Assembly: GCA_016301965.1 (NCBI GenBank)
Contig: JAEDOO010000001.1
Location: 1-64,000, forward strand
Source: Lachnospiraceae bacterium
GTDB lineage: Bacteria > Bacillota > Clostridia > Lachnospirales > Lachnospiraceae
Length of the DNA stretch: 64,000 bases
Direction of reading: 5' to 3'
A model generated the notes under the pieces. That model ran no database searches. It had not been told where the DNA came from and was given only the letters and a program-made list of their open reading frames with translations. Position numbers and translations under genes: made by a program. Position 1 is the first letter of the stretch. Each line of letters begins with the position of its first letter. Positions 1 through 8,674 of this stretch are shown piece by piece.

Positions 1-1479
1 GATATTTCGGATGAAGTGGATATCCTAAAAACCTGTGCGGGAACCATGCTGAATGCCCGTCTGATCCCTCTGATCTCTGAATTTATGGAGGCGGTGCGTC
101 ATGTCATGGAAAAGCGGGGGCTGGATGTACCGATCTCTATTGTGCGAAGCGACGGAAGCCTGATGTCGGAGGAAATGGCCAGAGAATGTCCGGTGGAAAC
201 ACTGCTGTGCGGACCGGCGGCCAGTGTGGTGGGCGGCAGTACGCTGGCAGCCAGAGACGATGCGGTGATCGTGGACATGGGCGGTACCACTACCGATATC
301 GCCATCGTGCGAAAGAAAGAGCCGGTGATGGCAAAAAGCGGCATCCATATCGGCCAGTGGAAGACCATGGTCAAGGGACTGTATGTGGAAACCTTTGGTC
401 TGGGCGGCGACAGTGCGGTGCGGTTTAAGGATCATGAGCTGTATCTGGACACGGTTCGCGTGATTCCCCTTTCTATTCTGGCGGCGGAGTATGACACTGT
501 GTTGCCAAAGCTTAAGGAACTGGCAAAAAAGAAAAGATTTCATTCCTGCTGGATCCACGAATTTTATGTGCTGCAGAAGGATATCCGGGACAAAAAGGGG
601 TATTCTGATGAAGAACAGGCTGTGTGCGAGGCATTAAAGGATGGGCCGCTGATCACCTTGGAGCTGGCGGAACGCTTTGGCAAGGATCCTCATTTCCTTC
701 GTCTGGAACGTCTGGAGCAGGATGGGGTGATCATGAAGAGCGGGCTGACGCCTACGGATATGATGGTGCTGAAAGGCGATTTTGACAAATACGATAAGGA
801 AGCGGCCGAGACAGCGCTGCTGTGTTTCAGACCGAATGTGCATATGCCCATAGCGGATATTCCGGATGCGGTATATGAGATGGTGGAAAAGCGCATGTAC
901 CGGAATCTGGTCAGGATCATGCTGCGGCAGCAGTATGGCATACAGAAAGCTCTTTTTGCGGGAGAAGCTCTGGAACAGCTTTTGGACGTAATGTATGTGC
1001 AGGCCGTAAATTCCCTGAATAATCCGGAGAAAGTGGGAGAAGCATCTTTGAAATTCCACTTGAATATGCCTCTGGTGGGAGTCGGAGCGCCGATCCATGT
1101 TTTCCTTCCCCGGGTAGCGGCACTTCTGGGAACGGAGGCGGTGATCCCGGAAAATGCCGGTGTGGCGAATGCCCTGGGAGCTGTGGCAAGCCGGGTGGTG
1201 GCCAGAGTGCAGGTTCGTGTGAAAGCGGAGTATAAGGACGGCTACTGCTACGGTTACGAGGTTTTCGAGAAAGGTAAGAGGCATATGTTTGTCAAATACG
1301 GCGATGCGGAAGCCTTTGGCTATGAAGTGGCCAAACGTGAGGTGCTTGAAAAAGCCCTGCGGCAGGGTATCCAATCCTCTCCAAGGGTGGAGCTTGGCAA
1401 AAAACAGATCAAAAGCTGTGCCGACGATTCCGGTGTTTTATTTGAGACCTGGATCACAGCTGTGGCCACGGAGGAGTAG
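1..1479 (+). CDS. Hydantoinase/oxoprolinase family protein, 3' part
   Basis: The reading frame is open from base 1, so the N-terminal part lies outside the window and about 492 codons are visible. The motif VETLLCGPAASVVGG (visible residues about 65-79) and the acidic phosphate-binding motif DMGGTTTDIA (about 92-101) are typical of the hydantoinase/oxoprolinase ATP-dependent amidohydrolase superfamily, which opens cyclic amides such as hydantoins or 5-oxoproline. The C-terminal half is less conserved and does not settle the substrate. It precedes the carAB promoter and ends in TAG at 1477-1479. Carbamoyl phosphate and carbamate genes lie nearby, but a shared pathway is only a guess. Confidence 0.8.
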   Translation, partial: DISDEVDILKTCAGTMLNARLIPLISEFMEAVRHVMEKRGLDVPISIVRSDGSLMSEEMARECPVETLLCGPAASVVGGSTLAARDDAVIVDMGGTTTDIAIVRKKEPVMAKSGIHIGQWKTMVKGLYVETFGLGGDSAVRFKDHELYLDTVRVIPLSILAAEYDTVLPKLKELAKKKRFHSCWIHEFYVLQKDIRDKKGYSDEEQAVCEALKDGPLITLELAERFGKDPHFLRLERLEQDGVIMKSGLTPTDMMVLKGDFDKYDKEAAETALLCFRPNVHMPIADIPDAVYEMVEKRMYRNLVRIMLRQQYGIQKALFAGEALEQLLDVMYVQAVNSLNNPEKVGEASLKFHLNMPLVGVGAPIHVFLPRVAALLGTEAVIPENAGVANALGAVASRVVARVQVRVKAEYKDGYCYGYEVFEKGKRHMFVKYGDAEAFGYEVAKREVLEKALRQGIQSSPRVELGKKQIKSCADDSGVLFETWITAVATEE

Positions 1480-1535
1480 AGCTTGGAACTGTGGAAAAAA
1501 ATTGACAAAAATCGCAGATTACCCGGGAGATTTTG

Positions 1536-1564
1536 TTGAAAAACGAACGGGCCTGTGGTAGAAT
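1536..1564 (+). promoter_or_regulatory. Predicted sigma-A promoter for carAB
   Basis: TTGAAA at 1536-1541 and TAGAAT at 1559-1564 are separated by 17 bp, and the carA start is 95 bp further on. I see no clear PyrR-type anti-terminator in the leader. Confidence 0.6.
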
Positions 1565-1658
1565 TTCAAAGATTATGGGGTGATTTCACAATGGGTCTCT
1601 GTGAGTAAAAACAGATGCCTGCTGTGAAAAGTTATTATGAAAGGATTACGGTGAACAA

Positions 1659-2732
1659 ATGAAAGCTTTTCTTATTCTGGAAGATGGACATGTTTTTACC
1701 GGAACTAGCATCGGTTCAAGGAAAGAGATCATCAGTGAGATCGTATTTAATACTTCCATGACAGGTTATCTGGAAGTGCTGACCGATCCCTCCTATGCCG
1801 GACAGGCCGTATGTATGACATATCCGCTGATCGGCAACTATGGTATCTGCTATGAAGATCAGGAGTCCTTAAGACCCTGGCCGGACGGCTATATCGTTCG
1901 TGAACTTTCCCGTATGCCGAGCAATTTCCGCTGTGAAGATTCAATTCAGAATTTTCTGAAACGCTATGATATTCCCGGCATCGCCGGTATTGATACCCGT
2001 GCGCTGACAAAAATTCTGCGAGAAAAGGGTACCATGAACGGTATGATCACCACCAATGAGAATTATGATCTGGACGAGATTATGCCGAAGCTGCATGCTT
2101 ACAGAACCGGTAATGTGGTGGAGAAGGTTACCTGTACAGAAAAATCTGTATTGAAAGGTGACGGCTATAAAGTGGCTCTGATGGATTTTGGAGCAAAGAA
2201 CAATATTGCCAAAAGTTTAAACAAGAGAGGCTGTGAGGTGACGATCTATCCGGCCTACACTAAGGCTGAGGAAATTTTGGCTTCCAATCCGGACGGTATC
2301 ATGCTGTCCAACGGTCCTGGAGATCCGAAGGACTGTGGACCGATCATTGATGAGATCAAAAAGCTCTATGACTCCAATGTACCGATCTTTGCTATTTGTC
2401 TCGGCCACCAGCTGATGGCCCTGGCGACCGGCGCAGATACGCACAAGATGAAATACGGTCACCGCGGCGGTAACCATCCGGTCAAGGATCTGGCTACCGG
2501 TCGTGTTTACATTTCCTCACAGAACCACGGTTATGTGGTGGATACGGATCATCTGGATCCGAAGGTGGCTGTCCCGGCATTTGTCAATGTCAATGACGGT
2601 ACCAACGAAGGTCTTTCCTATGTAAATAAGAATATTTTTACGGTACAGTTCCATCCGGAAGCCTGCCCGGGACCGCAGGATTCAGGATATCTGTTTGACC
2701 GTTTCCTGGAAATGATGGGAGGTGCAAAATAA
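1659..2732 (+). CDS. carA: Carbamoyl-phosphate synthase small (glutaminase) subunit
   Basis: This 357-residue protein hydrolyses glutamine and passes ammonia to CarB, giving carbamoyl phosphate for pyrimidines and arginine. The N-terminal CarA domain (about 1-150) is followed by a class I glutamine amidotransferase domain. The nucleophile Cys247 is in ICLGHQ, and His332 and Glu334 are in QFHPEA, so the triad is complete. Length is normal for the family. The stop TAA overlaps the carB ATG by one base (TAATG), which implies coupled translation. The ATG at 1659 has only a weak, distant AAGGA upstream. Confidence 0.97.
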   Translation: MKAFLILEDGHVFTGTSIGSRKEIISEIVFNTSMTGYLEVLTDPSYAGQAVCMTYPLIGNYGICYEDQESLRPWPDGYIVRELSRMPSNFRCEDSIQNFLKRYDIPGIAGIDTRALTKILREKGTMNGMITTNENYDLDEIMPKLHAYRTGNVVEKVTCTEKSVLKGDGYKVALMDFGAKNNIAKSLNKRGCEVTIYPAYTKAEEILASNPDGIMLSNGPGDPKDCGPIIDEIKKLYDSNVPIFAICLGHQLMALATGADTHKMKYGHRGGNHPVKDLATGRVYISSQNHGYVVDTDHLDPKVAVPAFVNVNDGTNEGLSYVNKNIFTVQFHPEACPGPQDSGYLFDRFLEMMGGAK

Positions 2733-5700
2733 TGCCGAAGAATCCGGAAATCAAGAAAGTACTTGTCATCGGTTCAGGCCCGATCATCATCGGTCAGGCT
2801 GCCGAGTTTGACTATGCAGGAACGCAGGCCTGTCGTTCTCTGAAAGAGGAAGGTATCGAGGTCGTTCTGTTAAACTCCAATCCGGCAACGATCATGACCG
2901 ATAAGGATATCGCTGACCGTGTATATATCGAGCCTCTTACGGTAGAGGTAGTGGAACAGCTGATTATTAAGGAAAAACCGGACAGCGTACTGCCCACTCT
3001 GGGCGGACAGGCCGGATTGAATCTGGCCATGGAACTGGAGGAAAGAGGCTTCTTAAAAGAGCACAATGTGCGTCTGATCGGTACCACATCCCAGACGATC
3101 AAAAAGGCAGAAGACCGTCTTGAATTTAAGAGCACCATGGAAAAGATCGGTGAGCCGGTGGCTGCGTCTCTCGTGGTAGAGAGCGTGGAGGATGGTCTGG
3201 CTTTCGCAGAAAAAATCGGTTATCCTGTCGTACTTCGTCCGGCCTATACTCTGGGCGGCAGCGGCGGCGGTATCGCCAACAATCCGGTGGAAATGGAAGA
3301 AATCCTGCAGAATGGTCTGCGCCTTTCCCGTGTGGGACAGGTACTGGTAGAGCGCTGCATCGCCGGCTGGAAAGAGATCGAGTACGAGGTTATGCGTGAC
3401 GGTGCAGGCAACTGCATTACCGTTTGTAATATGGAAAATATTGACCCGGTGGGTGTGCATACCGGTGACAGTATCGTTGTGGCTCCGTCCCAGACGCTGG
3501 GCGATAAAGAGTACCAGATGCTGCGTACCTCTGCGCTGAACATCATCAGCGAGCTGGGCATCACCGGCGGCTGTAACGTACAGTATGCCCTGCATCCGGA
3601 CAGCTTTGAATACTGTGTTATCGAGGTCAACCCCCGTGTAAGCCGTTCTTCCGCACTGGCTTCCAAGGCTACCGGTTATCCCATCGCCAAGGTGGCGGCA
3701 AAAATCGCTCTGGGTTACACCCTGGATGAGATTCCCAATGCCATCACCGGCAAGACCTACGCCAGCTTTGAACCCATGCTGGACTACTGTGTAGTCAAGA
3801 TCCCGCGTCTGCCCTTTGATAAGTTTATCAGTGCCAAACGTACCCTGACCACACAGATGAAAGCTACCGGCGAGGTTATGAGTATCTGCAACAACTTCGA
3901 GGGTGCCCTGATGAAGGCTATCCGTTCTCTGGAACAGCATGTGGACAGCCTGATGTCCTACGATTTCTCCGCCCTGTCCGTGGAAGAACTTACAGAGGAG
4001 CTGAAAATCGTAGACGATATGCGTATCTGGCGAATCGCCGAGGCTATTCGCAAGGACATCTCCTACGAGACGATCCATGAGATCACCCGCATTGATCTGT
4101 GGTTCATCGACAAGATCGCCATTCTGGTGGAAATGGAGCAGGATCTCAAGAGCAAAGAGCTGACAGAGGATCTGCTGCGTGAAGCCAAACGTATGGAATT
4201 CCCGGATTACGTGATCGCTGATCTGACAGGTAAGACTGCCGAGGAAATCAAGCAGATGCGTATGGACTGGGGTATCACCGCTGCTTATAAGATGGTAGAT
4301 ACCTGCGCCGCCGAGTTTGCTGCGGCCACACCGTACTATTATTCCGTATATGGCGGAGAAAATGAGGCAGAGAGCACTCATGACCGCAAAAAGGTACTGG
4401 TTCTTGGTTCCGGCCCTATCCGTATCGGACAGGGTATCGAGTTTGACTTCTGCTCCGTGCACTGTACCTGGGCTTTCTCTAAGGAAGGCTATGAGACTAT
4501 TATCGTGAACAACAACCCGGAGACCGTAAGTACCGACTTCGATATTGCCGACAAGCTGTATTTCGAGCCGTTGACTCCGGAAGATGTGGAAAATATAGTT
4601 AATGTTGAGAAACCGGACGGCGCTGTTGTGCAGTTCGGTGGCCAGACAGCTATCAAGCTGACAGAAGCACTGATCAAGATGGGTGTGAAGATTCTGGGTA
4701 CCGATGCCGCGGACGTAGATGCCGCAGAGGATCGTGAACTGTTTGACCAGATTCTGGCCAAGACCGGTATCAAGCGTGCTGCCGGACGTACCGTATTTAC
4801 GGTAGATGAGGCTCTGGACGCTGCCCACGAGCTGGGTTATCCGGTGCTGGTTCGTCCTTCCTATGTACTGGGCGGTCAGGGCATGCAGATTGCCATCAAC
4901 GATAAGGATATTATTGAATATATCGGTATTATCAACCGCTATACCCAGGAACATCCGATTCTGGTAGATAAATATATCGTGGGTAAAGAGATCGAGGTCG
5001 ATGCGGTATGCGACGGTAAGGACATCCTGATCCCGGGTATCATGGAGCATATCGAGAGGGCCGGTATCCATTCCGGAGACAGTATCTCCGTATATCCGGC
5101 TCAGACCATCAGCGATAAGGCAAAGGCTACCATTGAAGAATATACCAAACGTCTGGCACAGGCTCTGCACGTGCTGGGTATGATCAATATCCAGTTCATC
5201 GTCAGCAATGAGGATGAAGAGGTTTACGTGATCGAGGTTAACCCCCGTTCCAGCCGTACTGTTCCCTATATCAGTAAGGTAACCGGTATTCCGATCGTAC
5301 CGTTGGCAACCAGAGCGATCCTTGGCCATTCCATCCGGGATATGGGCTATGAGCCGGGACTGCAGCCGGAGGCAAAACATTTTGCCATCAAGATGCCGGT
5401 ATTCTCCTTTGAGAAGATCCGCGGTGCCGACATCAGCCTTGGACCGGAAATGAAATCCACCGGTGAGTGTCTGGGTATTGCTGAAAACTTTAATGAAGCA
5501 CTGTACAAAGCTTTTATTGGCGCCAATGTACGTCTGCCGAAGTTTAAAAATATGATCATGACGGTCCGCGATGACGCAAAAGAGGAGTCTCTGGAGATTG
5601 CCCGCCGCTTCGAAGCTCTGGGTTACAAGATCTATGCCACCAGAGGAACAGCCAACTACTATCGTGAAAACGGCGTACATGCGATCCGTACCAACAAGAT

Positions 5701-5950
5701 CGAACAGCCGTCACCGAACCTGATGGATCTGATTCTCGGTCACAAGATCGACCTGGTTATTGATATCCCGTCCAATGGTGTGGAACATTCCCGTGATGGT
5801 TTCCTGATCCGTCGTAATGCCATTGAGACTGGTGTTAACGTTATTACAGCCATCGATACCGCAAAAGCACTGGTATCCAGTCTGGAAAATACAGACCTGA
5901 ATAGTCTGGAGCTCATCGATATCGCAACGATTGCCTCCAGAGGCAAATAA
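2732..5950 (+). CDS. carB: Carbamoyl-phosphate synthase large subunit
   Basis: This 1072-residue protein has the expected duplicated ATP-grasp architecture. The first half starts with KKVLVIGSGPIIIGQAAEFD. The second starts near residue 555 with the matching KVLVLGSGPIRIGQGIEFDF and carries the carbamate-phosphorylating site. The C-terminal MGS-like allosteric domain (about 930-1072) contains TRGTANYYRENG. It acts in the cytoplasm with CarA on bicarbonate, ammonia and two ATP. Length and motifs are complete. It is followed by a long imperfect hairpin. Confidence 0.97.
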   Translation: MPKNPEIKKVLVIGSGPIIIGQAAEFDYAGTQACRSLKEEGIEVVLLNSNPATIMTDKDIADRVYIEPLTVEVVEQLIIKEKPDSVLPTLGGQAGLNLAMELEERGFLKEHNVRLIGTTSQTIKKAEDRLEFKSTMEKIGEPVAASLVVESVEDGLAFAEKIGYPVVLRPAYTLGGSGGGIANNPVEMEEILQNGLRLSRVGQVLVERCIAGWKEIEYEVMRDGAGNCITVCNMENIDPVGVHTGDSIVVAPSQTLGDKEYQMLRTSALNIISELGITGGCNVQYALHPDSFEYCVIEVNPRVSRSSALASKATGYPIAKVAAKIALGYTLDEIPNAITGKTYASFEPMLDYCVVKIPRLPFDKFISAKRTLTTQMKATGEVMSICNNFEGALMKAIRSLEQHVDSLMSYDFSALSVEELTEELKIVDDMRIWRIAEAIRKDISYETIHEITRIDLWFIDKIAILVEMEQDLKSKELTEDLLREAKRMEFPDYVIADLTGKTAEEIKQMRMDWGITAAYKMVDTCAAEFAAATPYYYSVYGGENEAESTHDRKKVLVLGSGPIRIGQGIEFDFCSVHCTWAFSKEGYETIIVNNNPETVSTDFDIADKLYFEPLTPEDVENIVNVEKPDGAVVQFGGQTAIKLTEALIKMGVKILGTDAADVDAAEDRELFDQILAKTGIKRAAGRTVFTVDEALDAAHELGYPVLVRPSYVLGGQGMQIAINDKDIIEYIGIINRYTQEHPILVDKYIVGKEIEVDAVCDGKDILIPGIMEHIERAGIHSGDSISVYPAQTISDKAKATIEEYTKRLAQALHVLGMINIQFIVSNEDEEVYVIEVNPRSSRTVPYISKVTGIPIVPLATRAILGHSIRDMGYEPGLQPEAKHFAIKMPVFSFEKIRGADISLGPEMKSTGECLGIAENFNEALYKAFIGANVRLPKFKNMIMTVRDDAKEESLEIARRFEALGYKIYATRGTANYYRENGVHAIRTNKIEQPSPNLMDLILGHKIDLVIDIPSNGVEHSRDGFLIRRNAIETGVNVITAIDTAKALVSSLENTDLNSLELIDIATIASRGK

Positions 5951-5956
5951 ATAGTG

Positions 5957-6000
5957 GAAAATGTATGACATAGCGGGCCTGGCCCGCTGCATACACTTTC
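5957..6000 (+). terminator. Long imperfect hairpin after carB
   Basis: GAAAATGTATG (5957-5967) can pair with CATACACTTTC (5990-6000) with one mismatch, and inside it AGCGGGC pairs with GCCCGCT around a 3-base loop. No T-run follows, so it may be a processing or mRNA-stability hairpin rather than a full terminator. Confidence 0.5.
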
Positions 6001-6016
6001 AGAAAAAAGGTGTATT

Positions 6017-6916
6017 ATGCTGGAATATTTAAAAGTTATTCTTCTGGGAATCGTGGAGGGTATTACGGAATGGCTGCCGATCAGCAGCACCGGTCATCTG
6101 ATTCTTGTGGAAGAATTTGTAAAGCTGAGCGCCAGGGAAGAATTTATGGAAGTTTTTCGTGTGGTGATCCAGCTTGGCGCGATCATGGCAGTTGTGGTGC
6201 TGTACTGGAGCAAGCTGTGGCCTTTCCACAGAAAGCAGACGAGAGAAAAAAGCTGGTTTGCCAATCCCTGTGAAAAAGGCATCGGACAGAAACTGCAGCA
6301 GTTTGCCGACCACTATGTGGATATGGGCAAGATCGTTCTGTGGCTCAAGATCGTTGTTGCTGTGATTCCGGCCATGATTTTTGGTCTGTTGTTTGATGAC
6401 TGGATGGATGAGCATCTGTACAATTATATTGTTGTGGCCATTGCCCTTATCGTTTATGGTGTGATTTTCATTGTTCTGGAAAACCGAAACAAAGGAAAAA
6501 CTCCGGAAATCACAAAACTGAAAAATATCAGCTTTAAGACAGCCTTGGGTATCGGTCTGTTTCAGGTGCTGTCCCTGATCCCGGGTACTTCCCGCTCCGG
6601 ATCTACCATTATCGGTGGTATGCTTCTGGGAACCAGCCGTGAGCTGGCAGCGGAATTTACCTTTTTCCTGGGTATTCCTGTCATGGCCGGAGCCAGTCTG
6701 TTAAAGCTTTTGAAATTCGGTTTTGCCTTTGAAAGCGGCGAGATCGGTCTTTTGCTTGTGGGCATGGTGGTTTCTTTTGTGGTATCTATTCTGGCGATCC
6801 GTTTCCTTATGGGGTATATTAAAAAACACGATTTCAAAGTGTTTGGATGGTACAGAATCGTATTGGGTGTTCTGGTTATCATTTACTTTTTCATAAAATC
6901 TGTGGTTGCGGCCTGA
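6017..6916 (+). CDS. uppP: Undecaprenyl-diphosphatase (BacA/UppP family)
   Basis: This 299-residue multi-pass membrane enzyme dephosphorylates undecaprenyl pyrophosphate so the lipid carrier can be reused in wall synthesis. It also gives bacitracin tolerance. Both family signatures are present: [15 protein letters not shown] near residues 13-27 and [10 protein letters not shown] near residues 191-200. About seven or eight hydrophobic segments are visible. The ATG at 6017 follows an A-rich AAAAAAGG ribosome site by a few bases. A link to the many wall genes in this window is functional rather than an operon link. Confidence 0.95.
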   Translation: MLEYLKVILLGIVEGITEWLPISSTGHLILVEEFVKLSAREEFMEVFRVVIQLGAIMAVVVLYWSKLWPFHRKQTREKSWFANPCEKGIGQKLQQFADHYVDMGKIVLWLKIVVAVIPAMIFGLLFDDWMDEHLYNYIVVAIALIVYGVIFIVLENRNKGKTPEITKLKNISFKTALGIGLFQVLSLIPGTSRSGSTIIGGMLLGTSRELAAEFTFFLGIPVMAGASLLKLLKFGFAFESGEIGLLLVGMVVSFVVSILAIRFLMGYIKKHDFKVFGWYRIVLGVLVIIYFFIKSVVAA

Positions 6917-6948
6917 GGGGCCTGAACCTGTGAAAGGGAGGTTTTGAC

Positions 6949-7878
6949 ATGACGAAGAAAAAAGTTGTAGTGGCTTTGGGACATACTGCTCTCGGTAAGA
7001 CCATGCCGGAGCAGAGAGAAAATGTAAAGAAGGCGGCAAAGGCCATCGCTGATCTGGTGGAGGAAGGCGCTGAGGTTGCCATTACCCACAGTAATTCCAA
7101 TCAGGTGGGAATGATCCATACAGCCATGAATGAGTTTGGCCGTGATCACGCAGATTACACGGTAGCGCCAATGTCTGTCTGTTCTGCTATGAGCCAGGGG
7201 TATATCGGTTACGATCTGCAGAATGCCATCCGTACGGAGCTTTTGCACCGCGGCATCTACAAACCGGTGTGTACAGTGCTGACTCAGGTGCCGGTAGATC
7301 CCTATGACGATGCATTTGATGAGCCCACAAAGGTAATCGGCCGTGTGCTGACGGAGGAAGAGGCTCATGCAGAGGAAGAGAAAGGCAATTATGTGACAAA
7401 GGTGGAGGGCGGCTACAGACGTATCGTGGCGGCTCCGATTCCTCAGGGTATTATCGAGATCGATTCTATCCGTACTTTGCTGGACGCTGGACATATCGTG
7501 ATCGCCTGCGGCGGCGGCGGTATCCCGGTGCTGCAGCAGGACAGAAACTTAAAGGGCGCCAGTGCTATCATTGAGAAGGATTATGTCTGCGGGCTGATGG
7601 CTTCTATGGTGGATGCGGATGAGCTTCTTTTGCTTACTGGCGTGGATGAGCTGGCTATTGGCTACGGTACGGAAAATGAGCAGAAGCTGGGGCTGATCTC
7701 TACGAATGAGGCTCGTAAGTATATGAAGGAAGAGAAGTTTGATAAGAAGACGGTGTATCCGAAGCTGAAGGCTTCTGTGGAATTTGTGGATCAGAGACCG
7801 GGACGTTCGGCGGTGATTACTTCTTTGGCGAAGGCTAGGGAGGGGTATCTGGAGAAGGCGGGTACTATTATTAAATAA
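6949..7878 (+). CDS. arcC: Carbamate kinase
   Basis: This 309-residue amino-acid-kinase-fold protein interconverts carbamoyl phosphate plus ADP with carbamate plus ATP. Family features are the N-terminal VVALGHTALG stretch, the IACGGGGIPV nucleotide-binding loop near residue 185, and the C-terminal SLAKAREGYLEKAGT. A strong AAAGGGAGG site sits nine bases before the ATG. It is 32 bp after uppP and close to carAB, but no ornithine carbamoyltransferase or arginine deiminase is nearby. Its role is therefore more likely ATP recovery from purine or ureide breakdown than the classic ADI pathway. A strong terminator follows. Confidence 0.95.
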   Translation: MTKKKVVVALGHTALGKTMPEQRENVKKAAKAIADLVEEGAEVAITHSNSNQVGMIHTAMNEFGRDHADYTVAPMSVCSAMSQGYIGYDLQNAIRTELLHRGIYKPVCTVLTQVPVDPYDDAFDEPTKVIGRVLTEEEAHAEEEKGNYVTKVEGGYRRIVAAPIPQGIIEIDSIRTLLDAGHIVIACGGGGIPVLQQDRNLKGASAIIEKDYVCGLMASMVDADELLLLTGVDELAIGYGTENEQKLGLISTNEARKYMKEEKFDKKTVYPKLKASVEFVDQRPGRSAVITSLAKAREGYLEKAGTIIK

Positions 7879-7909
7879 GCGAAAAGAGAATATGGGATTT
7901 ATTGAAAAG

Positions 7910-7937
7910 GCTGTTCCTTTATGGGGCAGCTTTTTTT
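7910..7937 (+). terminator. Rho-independent terminator after arcC
   Basis: GCTGTTCC (7910-7917) pairs with GGGGCAGC (7923-7930, two G-U pairs) around a 5-base loop, and seven T residues follow. Confidence 0.85.
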
Positions 7938-7940
7938 GAA

Positions 7941-8103
7941 TGGGGACGCATCCGCGGCGAAAGACAGAGCCCATAAAAGATGTCCGGGAAAACGCGCTCT
8001 CGCTCCGCCTCAAACGTAGCGGACACTAAGTTCTAGCTTCGCCTTCGGCTTGCTCTCACTAAGTGCCGGCGTTTTCGTAGGGATTTGCGGGTGGAGTTTT
8101 GAG
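7941..8103. repeat. Palindromic element, copy 1 (lacks right arm)
   Basis: A 163-bp unit repeated almost exactly at 8104. It has the same left arm as copy 2, ending GGAAAAC at 7993, then the conserved core with two CACTAAG words and GTGCCGGCGTTTTC. The matching right arm is missing and the unit runs straight into copy 2. No gene is supported here. Confidence 0.9.
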
Positions 8104-8291
8104 TGGGGACGCATCCGCGGCGAAAGACAGAGCCCATAAAAGATGTCCGGGAAAACGCGCTTTCGCTCCACCTCAAACGCAGCGGACACTAAGTTCGAGC
8201 GTCGCCTGTAGGCTTGCTCTCACTAAGTGCCGGCGTTTTCGGAGGGTTTTCCCGGACATCTTTTATGGGCTCTGCCTTACGACTCGGATGC
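8104..8291. repeat. Palindromic element, copy 2 (complete)
   Basis: Left arm 8111-8156 and right arm 8246-8291 are inverted copies of each other: 46 positions with four mismatches, all in the outer part. They enclose an 89-base core (8157-8245). The core matches copies 1 and 3, but the arm sequence is unrelated to the arm of copy 3 apart from the innermost AAAAC/GTTTT. An ATG-open frame at 8099-8356 crosses the repeat and is not believable as a gene. Confidence 0.9.
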
Positions 8292-8674
8292 TGGGTTTGA
8301 CTGGCAAATTATGTATTGGTGTATTTTGTCTGCAGAAAGGACAATTAAATCATTGAAAAATAATGGATGGTGTGATATACTTCACAATACATAGTATACT
8401 TAGAGGATATAAATGACATTTATACTATACAAAAGGCCTTTTCAACAATCTGTTCACACATTGAAATATTTGAAGTCATATTGCATAATTCGCCTTTATT
8501 TAATAATAACAGCAATCTCATATGTTCTGTTCAGAACAATTATCCAAAGACAATTTTTTAAAGAATAACTGTTTTTTTGCAAAAGAAACAAATCCAGACC
8601 ATGAAAATGATAAAGGATACTATAGTTGTAACGGTTAGTGTTGCAGTACGTGCAGCAGAGCAGGAGGTACAAAA
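8292..8674. other. AT-rich intergenic region before the kinase island
   Basis: About 380 bp with no supportable gene. It contains an 8-bp inverted repeat ATAGTATA (8391-8398) / TATACTAT (8421-8428) and the dyad listed at 8523-8538. I could not identify a convincing -35/-10 pair for the kinase gene. The strong drop in GC compared with the repeats just upstream suggests different origins. Confidence 0.6.
8523..8538. promoter_or_regulatory. Operator-like dyad upstream of the kinase
   Basis: TGTTCTG-TT-CAGAACA is a perfect 7+7 dyad about 137 bp before the kinase start. It resembles a repressor site, but no cognate regulator is encoded beside it. Confidence 0.4.

Noticed and set aside
1480..1658. 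A pyrimidine (PyrR) attenuator in the carA leader
   Set aside because: I could not find the PyrR-binding loop or a terminator/anti-terminator pair.
3053..5680. An 875-codon open frame on the minus strand
   Set aside because: It is fully antisense to carB, rich in His, Gln, Thr and Asp as expected from reversed codons, and has no ribosome site or recognisable domain.
8099..8356. An 85-codon open frame on the plus strand
   Set aside because: It lies almost wholly in the palindromic repeat, and the equivalent part of copies 1 and 3 is not open in the same way.
8577..8623. A sigma-A promoter for the kinase island (TTGCAA with GATAAA or TACTAT)
   Set aside because: No -35/-10 pair had acceptable spacing.
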